From: JAHDCJ01 sp039028895
Lineage (GTDB): Bacteria; Bacteroidota; Bacteroidia; Chitinophagales; Saprospiraceae
Reading direction: 5' to 3'
DNA length: 64,000 bases
NCBI GenBank assembly: GCA_039028895.1
Contig: JBCCHF010000007.1
Coordinates: 1-64,000 of the forward strand
This document shows positions 43,461-52,423 of this stretch, in pieces (position 1 is the stretch's first letter; every line of letters begins with the position of its first letter). The notes beneath the pieces were generated by a model. That model ran no database searches and was not told where the DNA came from. It was given only the letters and a program-made list of their open reading frames with translations. Both the position numbers and the translations under genes were made by a program.

Positions 43461-45433
43461 AAAATAGTCAAACTACCAAACGCCTCCGGCACCCGTATCT
43501 CACCACGTTTAAGGCCCTCATCAGTAATCTCCAGTCCGCCAAAGCCAAATAAAATTGCCTGTAACGCACCTCCAGCACCTGTAGTGAAATAAGGACTAAC
43601 ACCCCGACCTCCTGAGCACTCAGCCAGCACACCAAATGGCGGCACACCATTAGACCTGTAGCTATGAACAAAAATCTCATAAGCACGCTCCACTTCTCCA
43701 AGCTTTGCCCGGAGTGTTGCTAATGTTGCGAAGCCCATAGCTGGCCCATCAGGCGACATTCTGGGTTCGTAATAATCGAGGTCTTTCTTGATTTGAGCAC
43801 TGTCAGTAATGACATTCAACGGATGTGCCAATAAGTTGACATCAGCCTGTTTGATCTCGGCACCATCGTAGGTCGCATTTTCACGCGTGGTCCCATCATC
43901 AAATTTCAGGATTGGAATATTGTCAGCAACATGCATCCAATCCGGATCAGGATCGAGATTCAGAATTTTTGCGGCCTTTGTAGCTTGCGCCAAAACGGTT
44001 TTTACAATACCGTTTGTGAAAGCATTATTGTCAATGTTTTCTTCAAACTCATTAGCGCCAATAACATTATTGATATCATAAGCGCCTGGACCATTTCTTT
44101 CAACCCGACTACACCAGAATTCAGCTATATCCTTTAAAACAACGTAGCCTTTTTCTCGCAGCCAAACCACATCCTGTGTAACCTGATAGTATTTCCAAAA
44201 TGCCCACGCAATGCAAGCCGAGATATGCTGTTGAAAAGGACCGGTTAATGCCCATACTGGGGTCTGTTCCGATCCGTCGTCAGCACTTTCCCAGGGAAAC
44301 ATCGCTCCTTTGAATCCAAAACTCCTGGCATTTTCGCGAGCTGCACCCAATCGTTCAAAACGATAGTCAAGAAGTGACTTGGCCAGTTTGGGGTGCATCA
44401 CCAGCAAGGCTGGATACATCCATAACTCAGTATCCCAAAATACATGACCGTTATAACCCAAACCACTCAATCCGACAGGTGATAAGCTCAGCGAACTGCC
44501 TTCCCGAACAGATGCGTACAAATAGTAAAGCATCAGGCGGACCTCTTTCTGTATCTCATGATCTTTTTCAATTCTGATATCGGATTGCCAAAGCGTGTCC
44601 CATGCTTTCAAATGTCGACTAATCAACCGCTCTTTCCCTTCAAGATTTGCAAATATGCTAAGTCGCTCGGCCTGGTTTCTTGGATCGGAAAAATGAACTG
44701 AAGTACAAACAGAACTTGCTACACAGAATGCATAGCGTTCTCCTTTTTTTAATGACTTGTTAAACTTGACAAGATGACGGTTAAAGTCCCAGTCTTCGTG
44801 GATGAGCGCGGGTTCGTGCGTTTTGCCTTCTTCAAAAATGTAAGAATTGGCCACTGCAAGCTCCAGTGCAGATGAAGGGCTCTGGGCTACTGAAGTGGCC
44901 AACGGTATCCTGGCATGCGGCCGATCAATCTCAGCATAATAATTATGAACATCCCGCAAATGATCGGGTGATTCGATCTGGTTGAGATAGGTGAATTCAA
45001 GGTCTTCTTTTGCGGTAAGCTCAATGATAACCATGGCTGTATAAGGCAGGTTGCGCAAGGCTATAATTTCATGTTTTACTATTATGTCATTGGTTTCAAA
45101 AGTGGTGACAAAAATAGAATTCCGCATATCCAGCTTTTGCCGATAGTTGCGAATATTGTTTCCATTTAACCACTGTTCATTGACGACGAGTTCCGAGTTT
45201 AGCGCATTAAATCCTTTTAGAATATTACTCACTCGACCCCTCTGATATCGATCATAAACACCATTGAGGATAACCTCGTTAATCCGCATCGGCTGGGCAT
45301 CGCTGACCAGGCCAATCATGCCATTGGCTACCATAGCCCCAAAATATCTGTCCGGGTTGATATTGGAAGCTTCAATTTCCCAAAGGGAATGATCGGTTTC
45401 AGGGGGTTTTGTTATCGGTGATTTTAAGGTCAT
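43448..45433 (-). CDS. Cytoplasmic GH65 alpha-glucoside hydrolase (kojibiose-hydrolase/PGGHG-like)
   Basis: GH65 landmarks are GYNGHVFWDTELWMYPALL (326-344), GAMFPWES, and the general-acid loop ANEFEENIDNNAFTN with E462. The C-terminal part, SPDGPAMGFAT, then FGVLAECSG (E605) and TTGAGGALQAILFGFGG, follows the hydrolase branch typified by human PGGHG and Flavobacterium kojibiose hydrolase: the spacing from acid to base (143) is as expected and the phosphate loop of the phosphorylases is missing. No signal peptide. It is last in an ABC-importer operon, 2 bases after the ATPase gene, so it should split the imported alpha-glucoside. Confidence 0.88.
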   Translation of the reverse strand: MTLKSPITKPPETDHSLWEIEASNINPDRYFGAMVANGMIGLVSDAQPMRINEVILNGVYDRYQRGRVSNILKGFNALNSELVVNEQWLNGNNIRNYRQKLDMRNSIFVTTFETNDIIVKHEIIALRNLPYTAMVIIELTAKEDLEFTYLNQIESPDHLRDVHNYYAEIDRPHARIPLATSVAQSPSSALELAVANSYIFEEGKTHEPALIHEDWDFNRHLVKFNKSLKKGERYAFCVASSVCTSVHFSDPRNQAERLSIFANLEGKERLISRHLKAWDTLWQSDIRIEKDHEIQKEVRLMLYYLYASVREGSSLSLSPVGLSGLGYNGHVFWDTELWMYPALLVMHPKLAKSLLDYRFERLGAARENARSFGFKGAMFPWESADDGSEQTPVWALTGPFQQHISACIAWAFWKYYQVTQDVVWLREKGYVVLKDIAEFWCSRVERNGPGAYDINNVIGANEFEENIDNNAFTNGIVKTVLAQATKAAKILNLDPDPDWMHVADNIPILKFDDGTTRENATYDGAEIKQADVNLLAHPLNVITDSAQIKKDLDYYEPRMSPDGPAMGFATLATLRAKLGEVERAYEIFVHSYRSNGVPPFGVLAECSGGRGVSPYFTTGAGGALQAILFGFGGLEITDEGLKRGEIRVPEAFGSLTILVDG

Positions 45434-45435
45434 GT

Positions 45436-46551
45436 TTAAGCGATTCTATTTTCTGTATCAATATCAAAAAAGCGAAGCCTGTCAATGTCGAGGCCGACCA
45501 CCACTTCCTGCCCCGCCTGGTATTCGTAGGCAGAACTGCTTCTGAAGCAAAAGGTGATTTCTTCCTTACCGGAAAAATGAAAATAGTTATAAGCTTCACT
45601 TCCAACAGGTTCGGTAACATCAACGATGATGTTCATGTCAACACTTAACTGCTTGCTGGTTTCTTTGCTTTTGTCGTAAAGGTATTCAGGCCTGAATCCG
45701 AAAATGATGCCCTTACCAACGAAGGGATTCAACTTCTCTTGCAATCCCAATTGGTCAGGAATACCAAACCTGACAGATCCGGCAACAAATTCGAGTTCGT
45801 CGTTCTTTTCAATTTTTCCTTCCAGGAAATTCATGGACGGACTGCCGATAAACCCGGCGACGAATTTATTGGCTGGATTATTAAACAGGTTCATCGGTGA
45901 GTCGACTTGTTGAACGTAACCATCTTTCAATACGACAATCTTGTCACCCATTGTCATCGCTTCGATCTGGTCGTGGGTAACATAGATCATGGTGGCTTGT
46001 AGCTGTTGATGCAGGCGCTTGATCTCGATCCGCATTTGCACGCGCAACTTGGCATCAAGATTCGAGAGCGGTTCGTCGAACAAAAAGACTTTAGGCTGTC
46101 TAACGAGTGCACGGCCAATAGCCACCCGTTGCCGCTGACCACCTGACATCTCTTTTGGTCGACGGTCAAGATATTCCGTAAGGCCAAGGATCTTCGCTGC
46201 GTCTTCAACACGTTGCTTGATCTCTGTTTTAGGATATTTCCTGAGCTTCAAGCCAAAAGCCATATTCTCAAAAACGGTCATATGCGGATAGAGGGCATAG
46301 TTTTGAAAAACCATGGCAATATCCCTGTCTTTAGGAGAAACGTCATTGACTTTATCTCCATCAATAAACAATTCACCACCTGATATCTCCTCCAACCCGG
46401 CAATCATTCTAAGCAAGGTCGACTTGCCACAGCCCGATGGCCCGACAAGTACCACAAATTCTTTATCCTTAATAGTGACATCAGCCCCTTTGATCGCAAC
46501 GACATCCTTGCCGTATACTTTTTTCAGTTGTTGTAATTCTACATTTGCCAT
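45436..46551 (-). CDS. ABC sugar importer ATPase (MsmX/UgpC/MalK type)
   Basis: Walker A GPSGCGKST (37-45), Q-loop, signature MSGGQRQRVAIGRAL, Walker B VFLFDEPLSNLD and the D-loop/His switch (YVTHDQIEAMTM) are all intact. The C-terminal third (~235-371) is the TOBE/regulatory domain of CUT1 sugar-importer ATPases. It sits between the permease genes and the GH65 gene on the same strand and would power uptake of the oligosaccharide bound by the 48363 lipoprotein. Confidence 0.93.
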   Translation of the reverse strand: MANVELQQLKKVYGKDVVAIKGADVTIKDKEFVVLVGPSGCGKSTLLRMIAGLEEISGGELFIDGDKVNDVSPKDRDIAMVFQNYALYPHMTVFENMAFGLKLRKYPKTEIKQRVEDAAKILGLTEYLDRRPKEMSGGQRQRVAIGRALVRQPKVFLFDEPLSNLDAKLRVQMRIEIKRLHQQLQATMIYVTHDQIEAMTMGDKIVVLKDGYVQQVDSPMNLFNNPANKFVAGFIGSPSMNFLEGKIEKNDELEFVAGSVRFGIPDQLGLQEKLNPFVGKGIIFGFRPEYLYDKSKETSKQLSVDMNIIVDVTEPVGSEAYNYFHFSGKEEITFCFRSSSAYEYQAGQEVVVGLDIDRLRFFDIDTENRIA

Positions 46552-46619
46552 AATCTAAATGACTTTTAAGCATCAAGCTCGTTTTCAATTTTCAATCTCC
46601 AGGTTGACCACAAATTATG

Positions 46620-47444
46620 TCACCCTTTCAATCCTGCCGAAGCGACACCCTGAACGAAGTATTTCTGGAAAAACAGGAATATCGCAAGCGTTGGTAAAGA
46701 AATTAATATTGTTCCGGCCATCAACAACGGCCACTGTACAGAGAACTCATTTTTAAGAAATGCCATCCCGACAGGAAGCGTGAACATATCACGCGTTGTC
46801 GTCACGATTACCGGCCACATAAATTCGTTCCATGACCCCTGGAAAGTATAAATGGCTACTGCTGCAAGCGCAGGCTTTGAAACAGGCAAAAAGATTTGCC
46901 AGAAAATGCGGAAATACGAACAGCCGTCAATAAGGGCCGCCTCCTCAAGATCTTTTGGAATAGTCTCGAAAAACTGTTTCATCAAAAAGATATTGACCAC
47001 AGTGACCAGTCCGGGTAGCATCAATCCTGCATAGGTGTTGATGAGGTAAAACTCATTCAAGATGATGAATTTGGGGACTAACAATATGATCCCAGGAATC
47101 ATCAGGCTGCCCAGCAAAACAGCGAAGATGATATTCTTGCCTGGGAATTCCAGCCTGGCAAATGCAAAGCCGGCCAGGGATGCAAAAAATACATTGGTAA
47201 TAGTTTGCACAATGGTGATCGCAATGCTGTTAAATAGCCATTGCCCGAAAGGGAGGTCACGCCATACACGCTGGTAATTGTCCAGCGTCCATTCATCGGG
47301 AATCAGTTTAATGGGCCAGCTAAAAACGTCCTGCTCGGCGTTGAATGAAATAGACAACGAAAACAGGAACGGGCCGATATAGATGAAGGTCATCAGCAAC
47401 AGTACCCCGTAGAACAGTAGCTTTTGTAGTTTTATCTTTTTCAT
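46620..47444 (-). CDS. ABC sugar importer permease (MalG type)
   Basis: Six membrane segments and the EAA loop EAALIDGCSYFRIFWQIFLPVSKPALAA, the ATPase contact of CUT1 permeases. Length 274 is normal for MalG/MsmG proteins. It is 35 bases downstream of the MalF-type gene and 68 bases upstream of the ATPase gene. Confidence 0.93.
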   Translation of the reverse strand: MKKIKLQKLLFYGVLLLMTFIYIGPFLFSLSISFNAEQDVFSWPIKLIPDEWTLDNYQRVWRDLPFGQWLFNSIAITIVQTITNVFFASLAGFAFARLEFPGKNIIFAVLLGSLMIPGIILLVPKFIILNEFYLINTYAGLMLPGLVTVVNIFLMKQFFETIPKDLEEAALIDGCSYFRIFWQIFLPVSKPALAAVAIYTFQGSWNEFMWPVIVTTTRDMFTLPVGMAFLKNEFSVQWPLLMAGTILISLPTLAIFLFFQKYFVQGVASAGLKG

Positions 47445-47479
47445 AACTGAAAAATGATTTACGAGTTAAAGCCGCACGA

Positions 47480-48358
47480 TTAGTACGCTTCTGATGGAAA
47501 ATATTTTTTCTGCATTGCGGTTGCCCCAAAAATGATGAACGCTAATACGACAGCTGAAGCAGCGCCGTAGCCCAACCTGAAAAATTTGAATGAATTATTA
47601 TAAGTGAAATACGACATGGTGGTCGTAGAGTTAACAGGTCCTCCACTCGACATCACATAAATCTGGTCGAATACCTGGAAGCATCCGATCAGACCTAACA
47701 CGACCACGAAGTAAGTAACGGGTCGCACCATCGGTACCGTGATCTTCCAGAATTGTTGCCACTGGTTGGCCCCATCAATCTTTGCGGCTTCGTAAAGGGT
47801 TTGAGGAATAGACTGCAAGCCGGCAAGAAACGAGATCATAAAATAGCCTGAGGTGGTCCAGATATTCAAAGCCATAATGGCAAACAGTGCCGTTCCCGGG
47901 TTAGTCAGATAGTCAGTTCCTTCAACACCGATCAACGATAAAAGGTAGTTCAACAAACCAGGCTTTGAGTAGATCCAGACAAAGATGATAGACGTCACGA
48001 CAGAAGATGTGACCGCCGGAATGTAGAAGGCCAGTCTGAAAAATGCGCGCCCTCTCAGTTTTTGATTCATGATAAACGCCAACACAAGTGCAAGCAAAGT
48101 CTGTATTGGCACCACACCAATCGTGTAGACTAAAGTATTCTTGATCGAGATCAGGAATACCCGATCCTGGAACAGCTCGAAATAATTAGCCAGTCCGACG
48201 AATGGTTTATCGGGAATGAGTAAGTTCCAATCATAAAAGCTGATATAAAATGCGAATATGATCGGGAAAAAGGTAAATACCAGGAACAGGATTAGCGGGA
48301 ACCCTATGAAGAGATAAGCCGTCCTGGCCTGTTCTTTTCGTTTTGCTGTCAGTTTCAC
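47480..48358 (-). CDS. ABC sugar importer permease (MalF type)
   Basis: Six membrane segments with the EAA loop EAAKIDGANQWQQFWKITVPMVRP. At 292 residues it lacks the long extra domain of enterobacterial MalF and matches the shorter MsmF/UgpA form. It starts 4 bases after the solute-binding lipoprotein gene and pairs with 46620. Confidence 0.93.
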   Translation of the reverse strand: MKLTAKRKEQARTAYLFIGFPLILFLVFTFFPIIFAFYISFYDWNLLIPDKPFVGLANYFELFQDRVFLISIKNTLVYTIGVVPIQTLLALVLAFIMNQKLRGRAFFRLAFYIPAVTSSVVTSIIFVWIYSKPGLLNYLLSLIGVEGTDYLTNPGTALFAIMALNIWTTSGYFMISFLAGLQSIPQTLYEAAKIDGANQWQQFWKITVPMVRPVTYFVVVLGLIGCFQVFDQIYVMSSGGPVNSTTTMSYFTYNNSFKFFRLGYGAASAVVLAFIIFGATAMQKKYFPSEAY

Positions 48359-48362
48359 AGTA

Positions 48363-49613
48363 TTAGTTGTTTTTGCTGCCGACGAGGCGGTATTTCTTGA
48401 TCTGTGATTCTATATCTTCCATCGCTTTTCGTGGGGGTTTGTCTGTAAAGAAAATGGCCTGAAAAGCAACAACTACTTCTTCAAAACCGCGTTCACTGTA
48501 TTGCACCTGGAAGGGACTGGCAAATTCAGCACTTTCCATAAACACCTTGTAGATTGGGTGCTCGTGAAACCCGTTTTCTTCAGCAACGCTTCTGCGAGTG
48601 GGCATGGCGACGCCCGTGTTCGTCCAGCTCGACATCCCTTCTTTTCCGACAAGGAAATCCAGAAGCTGCCAGGCTTCACCTTCGAATTTAGTGCTTTTGG
48701 GCATTGAATAGGCTGTTGTGAAAGCTACCGTTGCCCGGCGTTTTCCAGCCGGTAATGGTGCAACGCCATAATCGACATCTGGATAATTATCTTTCATAAA
48801 TGGCATTAGCCAACCACCTGAAATGGCCATGGCTGAAATCTCGCGCCCGAAAGCATCACCGTTCCAGGTAACCCCCTGATCCTGACCAATTGTTGCGATG
48901 CCTTTTTGGTATAGACCATAATAAAACTCCAAGGCTTCGATAAATGGCTCATCTGTAATGCCAAGCGATCCATCCGGATTCTGGAAGTGACCATTGTTTT
49001 GATACACAAAAGGCATCACCATTTCTACAGAAGGTTCAACGATGAAGCCAAATTGATCAGACTTGCCATCGCTGTCGAGGTCTTTGGTAAGCTGGGTACA
49101 CATTTGCTCAAATTCTTTCCAATTCGTTGGAATTGTGTCAATGCCAGCTTCCCTGAATAATTTTTTATTGTAAAAAAGGACGTAAGGATTAAAGTCTTTG
49201 GGCAAACCATACTGAACGCCATCTAACTGGAATGCTTCGAGTGCAAAAGGATAAAAGTCATCCACATCAAAATCTGGTGTTTGTGCAATGAGTTCATCTA
49301 ACGGATTGAGAATGCCAAAGCTCATATATGACGGGGCAGTCATCCCTTTCAAATAAAACAGATCAGGAGCGGTACGTGTACCCAACATCAATTGCAACTT
49401 CTCGGAATAATTGCCCGGAATTGGTTCGTACTTAAAGTCTGTATCAGGATTTTGATCTCGGAAATTTGCCAGTGTCTGCTTATAAAGTTCCGTTTCGCTG
49501 GGACTCGATACCCAACTCGATAAACGCATAGTATCACTGCCCGGAGGAGAACAAGATGCTACCAGCACGAATGCCAGGATGATGAACGCTAGGAAATTTT
49601 GGCCATTTTTCAT
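48363..49613 (-). CDS. Sugar-binding lipoprotein of the ABC importer
   Basis: Lipobox C21 (LVASC), then a family-1 solute-binding protein: STSELYKQTLANFRDQNPD-like lead (actual SPSETELYKQTLANF), KLQLMLGTRTAPDLFYL, LPKDFNPYVLFYNKKLFREAG, IPTNWKEFEQM and AMAISGGWLMPFM. These bind oligosaccharides for CUT1 importers. First gene of the operon, divergent from the AraC regulator. An alpha-1,2- or other alpha-linked glucoside is the likely ligand given the GH65 partner. Confidence 0.93.
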   Translation of the reverse strand: MKNGQNFLAFIILAFVLVASCSPPGSDTMRLSSWVSSPSETELYKQTLANFRDQNPDTDFKYEPIPGNYSEKLQLMLGTRTAPDLFYLKGMTAPSYMSFGILNPLDELIAQTPDFDVDDFYPFALEAFQLDGVQYGLPKDFNPYVLFYNKKLFREAGIDTIPTNWKEFEQMCTQLTKDLDSDGKSDQFGFIVEPSVEMVMPFVYQNNGHFQNPDGSLGITDEPFIEALEFYYGLYQKGIATIGQDQGVTWNGDAFGREISAMAISGGWLMPFMKDNYPDVDYGVAPLPAGKRRATVAFTTAYSMPKSTKFEGEAWQLLDFLVGKEGMSSWTNTGVAMPTRRSVAEENGFHEHPIYKVFMESAEFASPFQVQYSERGFEEVVVAFQAIFFTDKPPRKAMEDIESQIKKYRLVGSKNN

Positions 49614-49665
49614 GAACTGAACTTTTAGTGAAGCCGCTGTGCGCCTACTTGGAGCCTATGTTTCA

Positions 49666-49754
49666 TGGTAAATGTCTTGGTAAATCTTCAAAGCCCATAA
49701 CGGAATATTTGCTTATTTAAGCACTATTTTTGCATTATTCGTATTTTTCATACG
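49666..49754. promoter_or_regulatory. Divergent control region with candidate AraC operator
   Basis: TGGTAAAT occurs at 49666 and 49678, 12 bases apart, as direct repeats of the kind AraC proteins bind. GCTTA-TT-TAAGC (49711-49722) and CGTAT-N5-ATACG (49740-49754) are inverted repeats, and TATTTTTG (49725-49732) matches the -7 consensus for the AraC gene. The region separates the ABC operon from its divergent regulator. Confidence 0.5.
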
Positions 49755-49758
49755 TTTT

Positions 49759-50643
49759 GTGGCAAATAAAATACTTTTGAGCGCAGATTATCAACATCTA
49801 AGGTTTCTGACAGAAAATAGCCTGATCCATGCCTTTTGGGTGAAATCTCCTCAATTTGGCTTTCATTGGCACTATCATCCAGAGTTGGAAATCACTTGTG
49901 TCAAAAAAGGCCGGGGAACACGCATGGTAGGTGATAATGTTAGTCCGTTTACTGAAGGCGACTTTGTTTTCCTAGGCTCCAACCTGCCACATACCTGGAT
50001 TTCAGACGACGATTTCAACCAATCTCCATTAGACATGGAAGTAGCCGTTCTCCAATTTCATCCTTCCTTCCTGACGCCTGCACTTTTGACCTTACCCGAA
50101 ATGCGTAATATTCGAAGATTGCTTGAAAATGCTGGTCGGGGTATAGAAGTAGGAGAGGAGCGCCGGATGAAAGCCGCAGAAATGCTTTATGACCTGATAG
50201 TGGCTGAAGGCTTTGAACGATTGTCAATTTTCTTTACGCTGTTAAACTATCTGGGTGAAGAGCCTAACTTTAAGCACCCCGCATCTTATGCCTATGTCGC
50301 ACCATTGAATAACACCACTGAGGAAAGGATATTAAAAGTATGCCGCTATGTTCATGAAAACTTTATGAACCAGATCAAGCTTGAAACAGCCGCTCAACTG
50401 GCGAATATGAATTCAAGTGCCTTTTGTCGCTTTTTCCGAAAATCTACTGGTCAGTCTTTTTTCGAATACACAAATGAGTTGCGTATCGGGAAGGCCTGTA
50501 ACTTGTTGCTTGATAAAAATGATTTGACGATTTCTGAAATCGCTTTCAGGTCAGGTTTTAACAGCCAAACCCTTTTCAATCGAACATTCCTGAAGAAAAA
50601 AGCAATGACGCCAAGTCAGTTCAGGCAAATTGGGAGACATTAA
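49759..50643 (+). CDS. AraC-family regulator of the ABC/GH65 operon
   Basis: GTG start at 49759. Residues ~15-115 are an AraC cupin sensor (FHWHYHPELEITCVKKGRG, FVFLGSNLPHTW). Residues ~185-294 hold the two helix-turn-helix units (LETAAQLANMNSSAFCRFFRKSTG; ISEIAFRSGFNSQTLFNRTFLKKKAMTPSQFR). It is divergent from the sugar-importer operon, the usual place for its own regulator, and the sensor may bind the imported sugar. Its stop overlaps the next, convergent gene by 4 bases. Confidence 0.9.
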   Translation: MANKILLSADYQHLRFLTENSLIHAFWVKSPQFGFHWHYHPELEITCVKKGRGTRMVGDNVSPFTEGDFVFLGSNLPHTWISDDDFNQSPLDMEVAVLQFHPSFLTPALLTLPEMRNIRRLLENAGRGIEVGEERRMKAAEMLYDLIVAEGFERLSIFFTLLNYLGEEPNFKHPASYAYVAPLNNTTEERILKVCRYVHENFMNQIKLETAAQLANMNSSAFCRFFRKSTGQSFFEYTNELRIGKACNLLLDKNDLTISEIAFRSGFNSQTLFNRTFLKKKAMTPSQFRQIGRH

Positions 50644-51308
50644 CCAGCGGTTGATTTCAGATAGGTAATAATGTCCCTGTTTTCTAAAATTTTCTTTTCC
50701 GTTCCATTCAAACCGACAGATACCATCCCTTCAGCTAACTCGGTTGATTTAATGCTCGAGTTGTCGCCGAATAAACGAATAACAGGATACATCCATCTTA
50801 CCATCTGGTATGCAAAACTGGGTTCTTTCCTTGGGGTAACAGGGTAGATGTAACCGGGCCTGAATGAATACCATGATTTAAAACCCATATCATCGATCAG
50901 GTTTTCGGCTATGCCTTTATATTTGGCAAAAGACATCCTGCTTTTTTCTGATCGGTCAGATCCGGCACCACTTAGAAAGCAAAAGGTAGCATCAGGACTT
51001 TCCTGATAAAGGGTTTTGGCAAACGCTTCCGCGAAATCCACGGTAATCAGTTTTAAAAGATCATCCTTGACGGAACCTGTATAAACGCCAATACAGAAAA
51101 ATCCGATGTCAAGGTCTTGGAACTCATTTTTAAGGTCTTCGTAAGAAGAAAAATCCTTATGCATAACCTCTTTCAGTTTCGGATGGTCAAGGTTGAGTGG
51201 TTTCCGTGTAATGACGGTTACATTTGAGATATCATCTGAGTCAAGACAATATTCCAGGACTCGATTTCCAACCATTCCTGTTGCGCCGACAATGAGTACT
51301 TTTTTCAT
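50640..51308 (-). CDS. NAD(P)-binding oxidoreductase, NmrA/HTATIP2-like atypical SDR
   Basis: The N-terminal nucleotide motif is VLIVGATGMVGNRVLEYCL; the rest (FCFLSGAGSDRSEKSR, AENLIDDMGFKSWYSFRPGYIYP) follows the atypical SDR group that includes HTATIP2/TIP30 and YbjT-like proteins. The catalytic Tyr-x-x-x-Lys is replaced by a SRMSFAKYKG stretch. Likely NADPH-dependent reductase or redox sensor. Single gene, convergent with AraC. Confidence 0.8.
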   Translation of the reverse strand: MKKVLIVGATGMVGNRVLEYCLDSDDISNVTVITRKPLNLDHPKLKEVMHKDFSSYEDLKNEFQDLDIGFFCIGVYTGSVKDDLLKLITVDFAEAFAKTLYQESPDATFCFLSGAGSDRSEKSRMSFAKYKGIAENLIDDMGFKSWYSFRPGYIYPVTPRKEPSFAYQMVRWMYPVIRLFGDNSSIKSTELAEGMVSVGLNGTEKKILENRDIITYLKSTAG

Positions 51309-51364
51309 AACTTAAATATCTATAGTCTTATCAAGAATACAAACAAGAACTTACGTGAGTTAGC

Positions 51365-51460
51365 ATTTTTACTACAGAGTTTCGCTAAGAAACAAAAAGA
51401 ATAAAAAGGTTTCATGAAACTTTGTGAAGCCCTTTGTGGTTCTTTGCGGTGAATAAAAAC
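51365..51460. repeat. Dispersed repeat copy before the RlaP-like gene
   Basis: TTTTTACTACAGAGTTTCG at left; GAAACTTTGTGAAGCCC, TTTGTGGTTCTTTGCGGTGA and ATAAAA at right. It ends 21 bases before ATG 51482. Confidence 0.6.
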
Positions 51461-51481
51461 CAGTCAACCAGCTACTACCCA

Positions 51482-52252
51482 ATGATAGAACATATAAAAA
51501 CAACGTTAAGAAAAATTGAAGCGCAACGCGAAATTAAAATACTCTATGCTATAGAATCAGGCAGCAGGGCGTGGGGTTTTGCGTCACCTGACAGCGATTG
51601 GGATGCCCGCTTCATCTATATCCACAAACCGGAATGGTATTTATCTATCGATACCTATAAAGACAGCATGGAGATCATGTTGGAGGATGGTGATCTCGAT
51701 TTTTCCGGTTGGGAATTGCGAAAAGCTTTAAAGCTATTTCGTAAATCTAACCCGCCATTGATGGAGTGGTTGCAAAGTCCGATCGTTTATATTCAAGATG
51801 ATGCTTTTATTAATCGGTTAAGGGAATTGGCAATTGACTTTTTCAACCCTAAATCCTGTTTGTATCATTACCTGAATATGGGCAGAAATAACCTTTCAAC
51901 AAATTTCAAAAAAGAAGAGTTTAAGCTGAAGAAGTATTTCTATGTCCTGAGACCAATACTGGCTTGTGACTGGATCGACAAATATGGTGAGATGGCCCCA
52001 ATTCTTTTTGACACTTTGCTGGAACTTCTCGCTGAGAACCAACCTTTGAAAGCTGCAATTGATGACTTGTTAATTCAGAAAAAGGCAGCTGGAGAAATGG
52101 CAACAGGACCAAGGATAAAGGTGATTGACGATTTTGTCAATGCGCGAATTGACTTTCACACTGAAAAGTTAAAAGCCTTTAAGTGGGAACAGGAGCCAGA
52201 TACCGAATTACTAAACATATTTTTCAGAGCGCAGTTAAATGCTGCCTGGTAA
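51482..52252 (+). CDS. RlaP/YcgL-type predicted nucleotidyltransferase
   Basis: ATG 51482 (MIEHIKTTL) is preferred to a TTG 48 bases earlier. The polymerase-beta-type nucleotidyltransferase motif is GSRAWGFASPDSDWDARFI, with the G-S and D-x-D pattern, followed by the YYL-like RlaP core. RlaP proteins are named for linkage to RNA ligases and RNA 3'-end repair; no ligase is seen here. A PARG-like gene follows 171 bases downstream on the same strand, with a hairpin repeat between. Confidence 0.8.
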   Translation: MIEHIKTTLRKIEAQREIKILYAIESGSRAWGFASPDSDWDARFIYIHKPEWYLSIDTYKDSMEIMLEDGDLDFSGWELRKALKLFRKSNPPLMEWLQSPIVYIQDDAFINRLRELAIDFFNPKSCLYHYLNMGRNNLSTNFKKEEFKLKKYFYVLRPILACDWIDKYGEMAPILFDTLLELLAENQPLKAAIDDLLIQKKAAGEMATGPRIKVIDDFVNARIDFHTEKLKAFKWEQEPDTELLNIFFRAQLNAAW

Positions 52253-52295
52253 CCATGGTTGTGATGAGGGAAATAAGGGCATTAGACCATTTTTC

Positions 52296-52373
52296 ACCGC
52301 AGAGTCACACAAAGAATATTTTCTGCTTTGTGTGACTCTGCGAAGTCCTTTGAATCTCCTTGCGGTGGATAAA
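52296..52373. repeat. Dispersed repeat copy forming a 17-bp perfect hairpin
   Basis: CGCAGAGTCACACAAAG (52299-52315) and CTTTGTGTGACTCTGCG (52327-52343) pair without mismatch around an 11-base loop. Outer CACCGCA (52296-52302) also pairs with TGCGGTG (52362-52368). The best preserved copy, between the RlaP-like and PARG-like genes. Confidence 0.85.
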
Positions 52374-52423
52374 ATCTAACATCTTATATCTATCTTAATT
52401 GCAATTAGCTAAAAACACAACTC

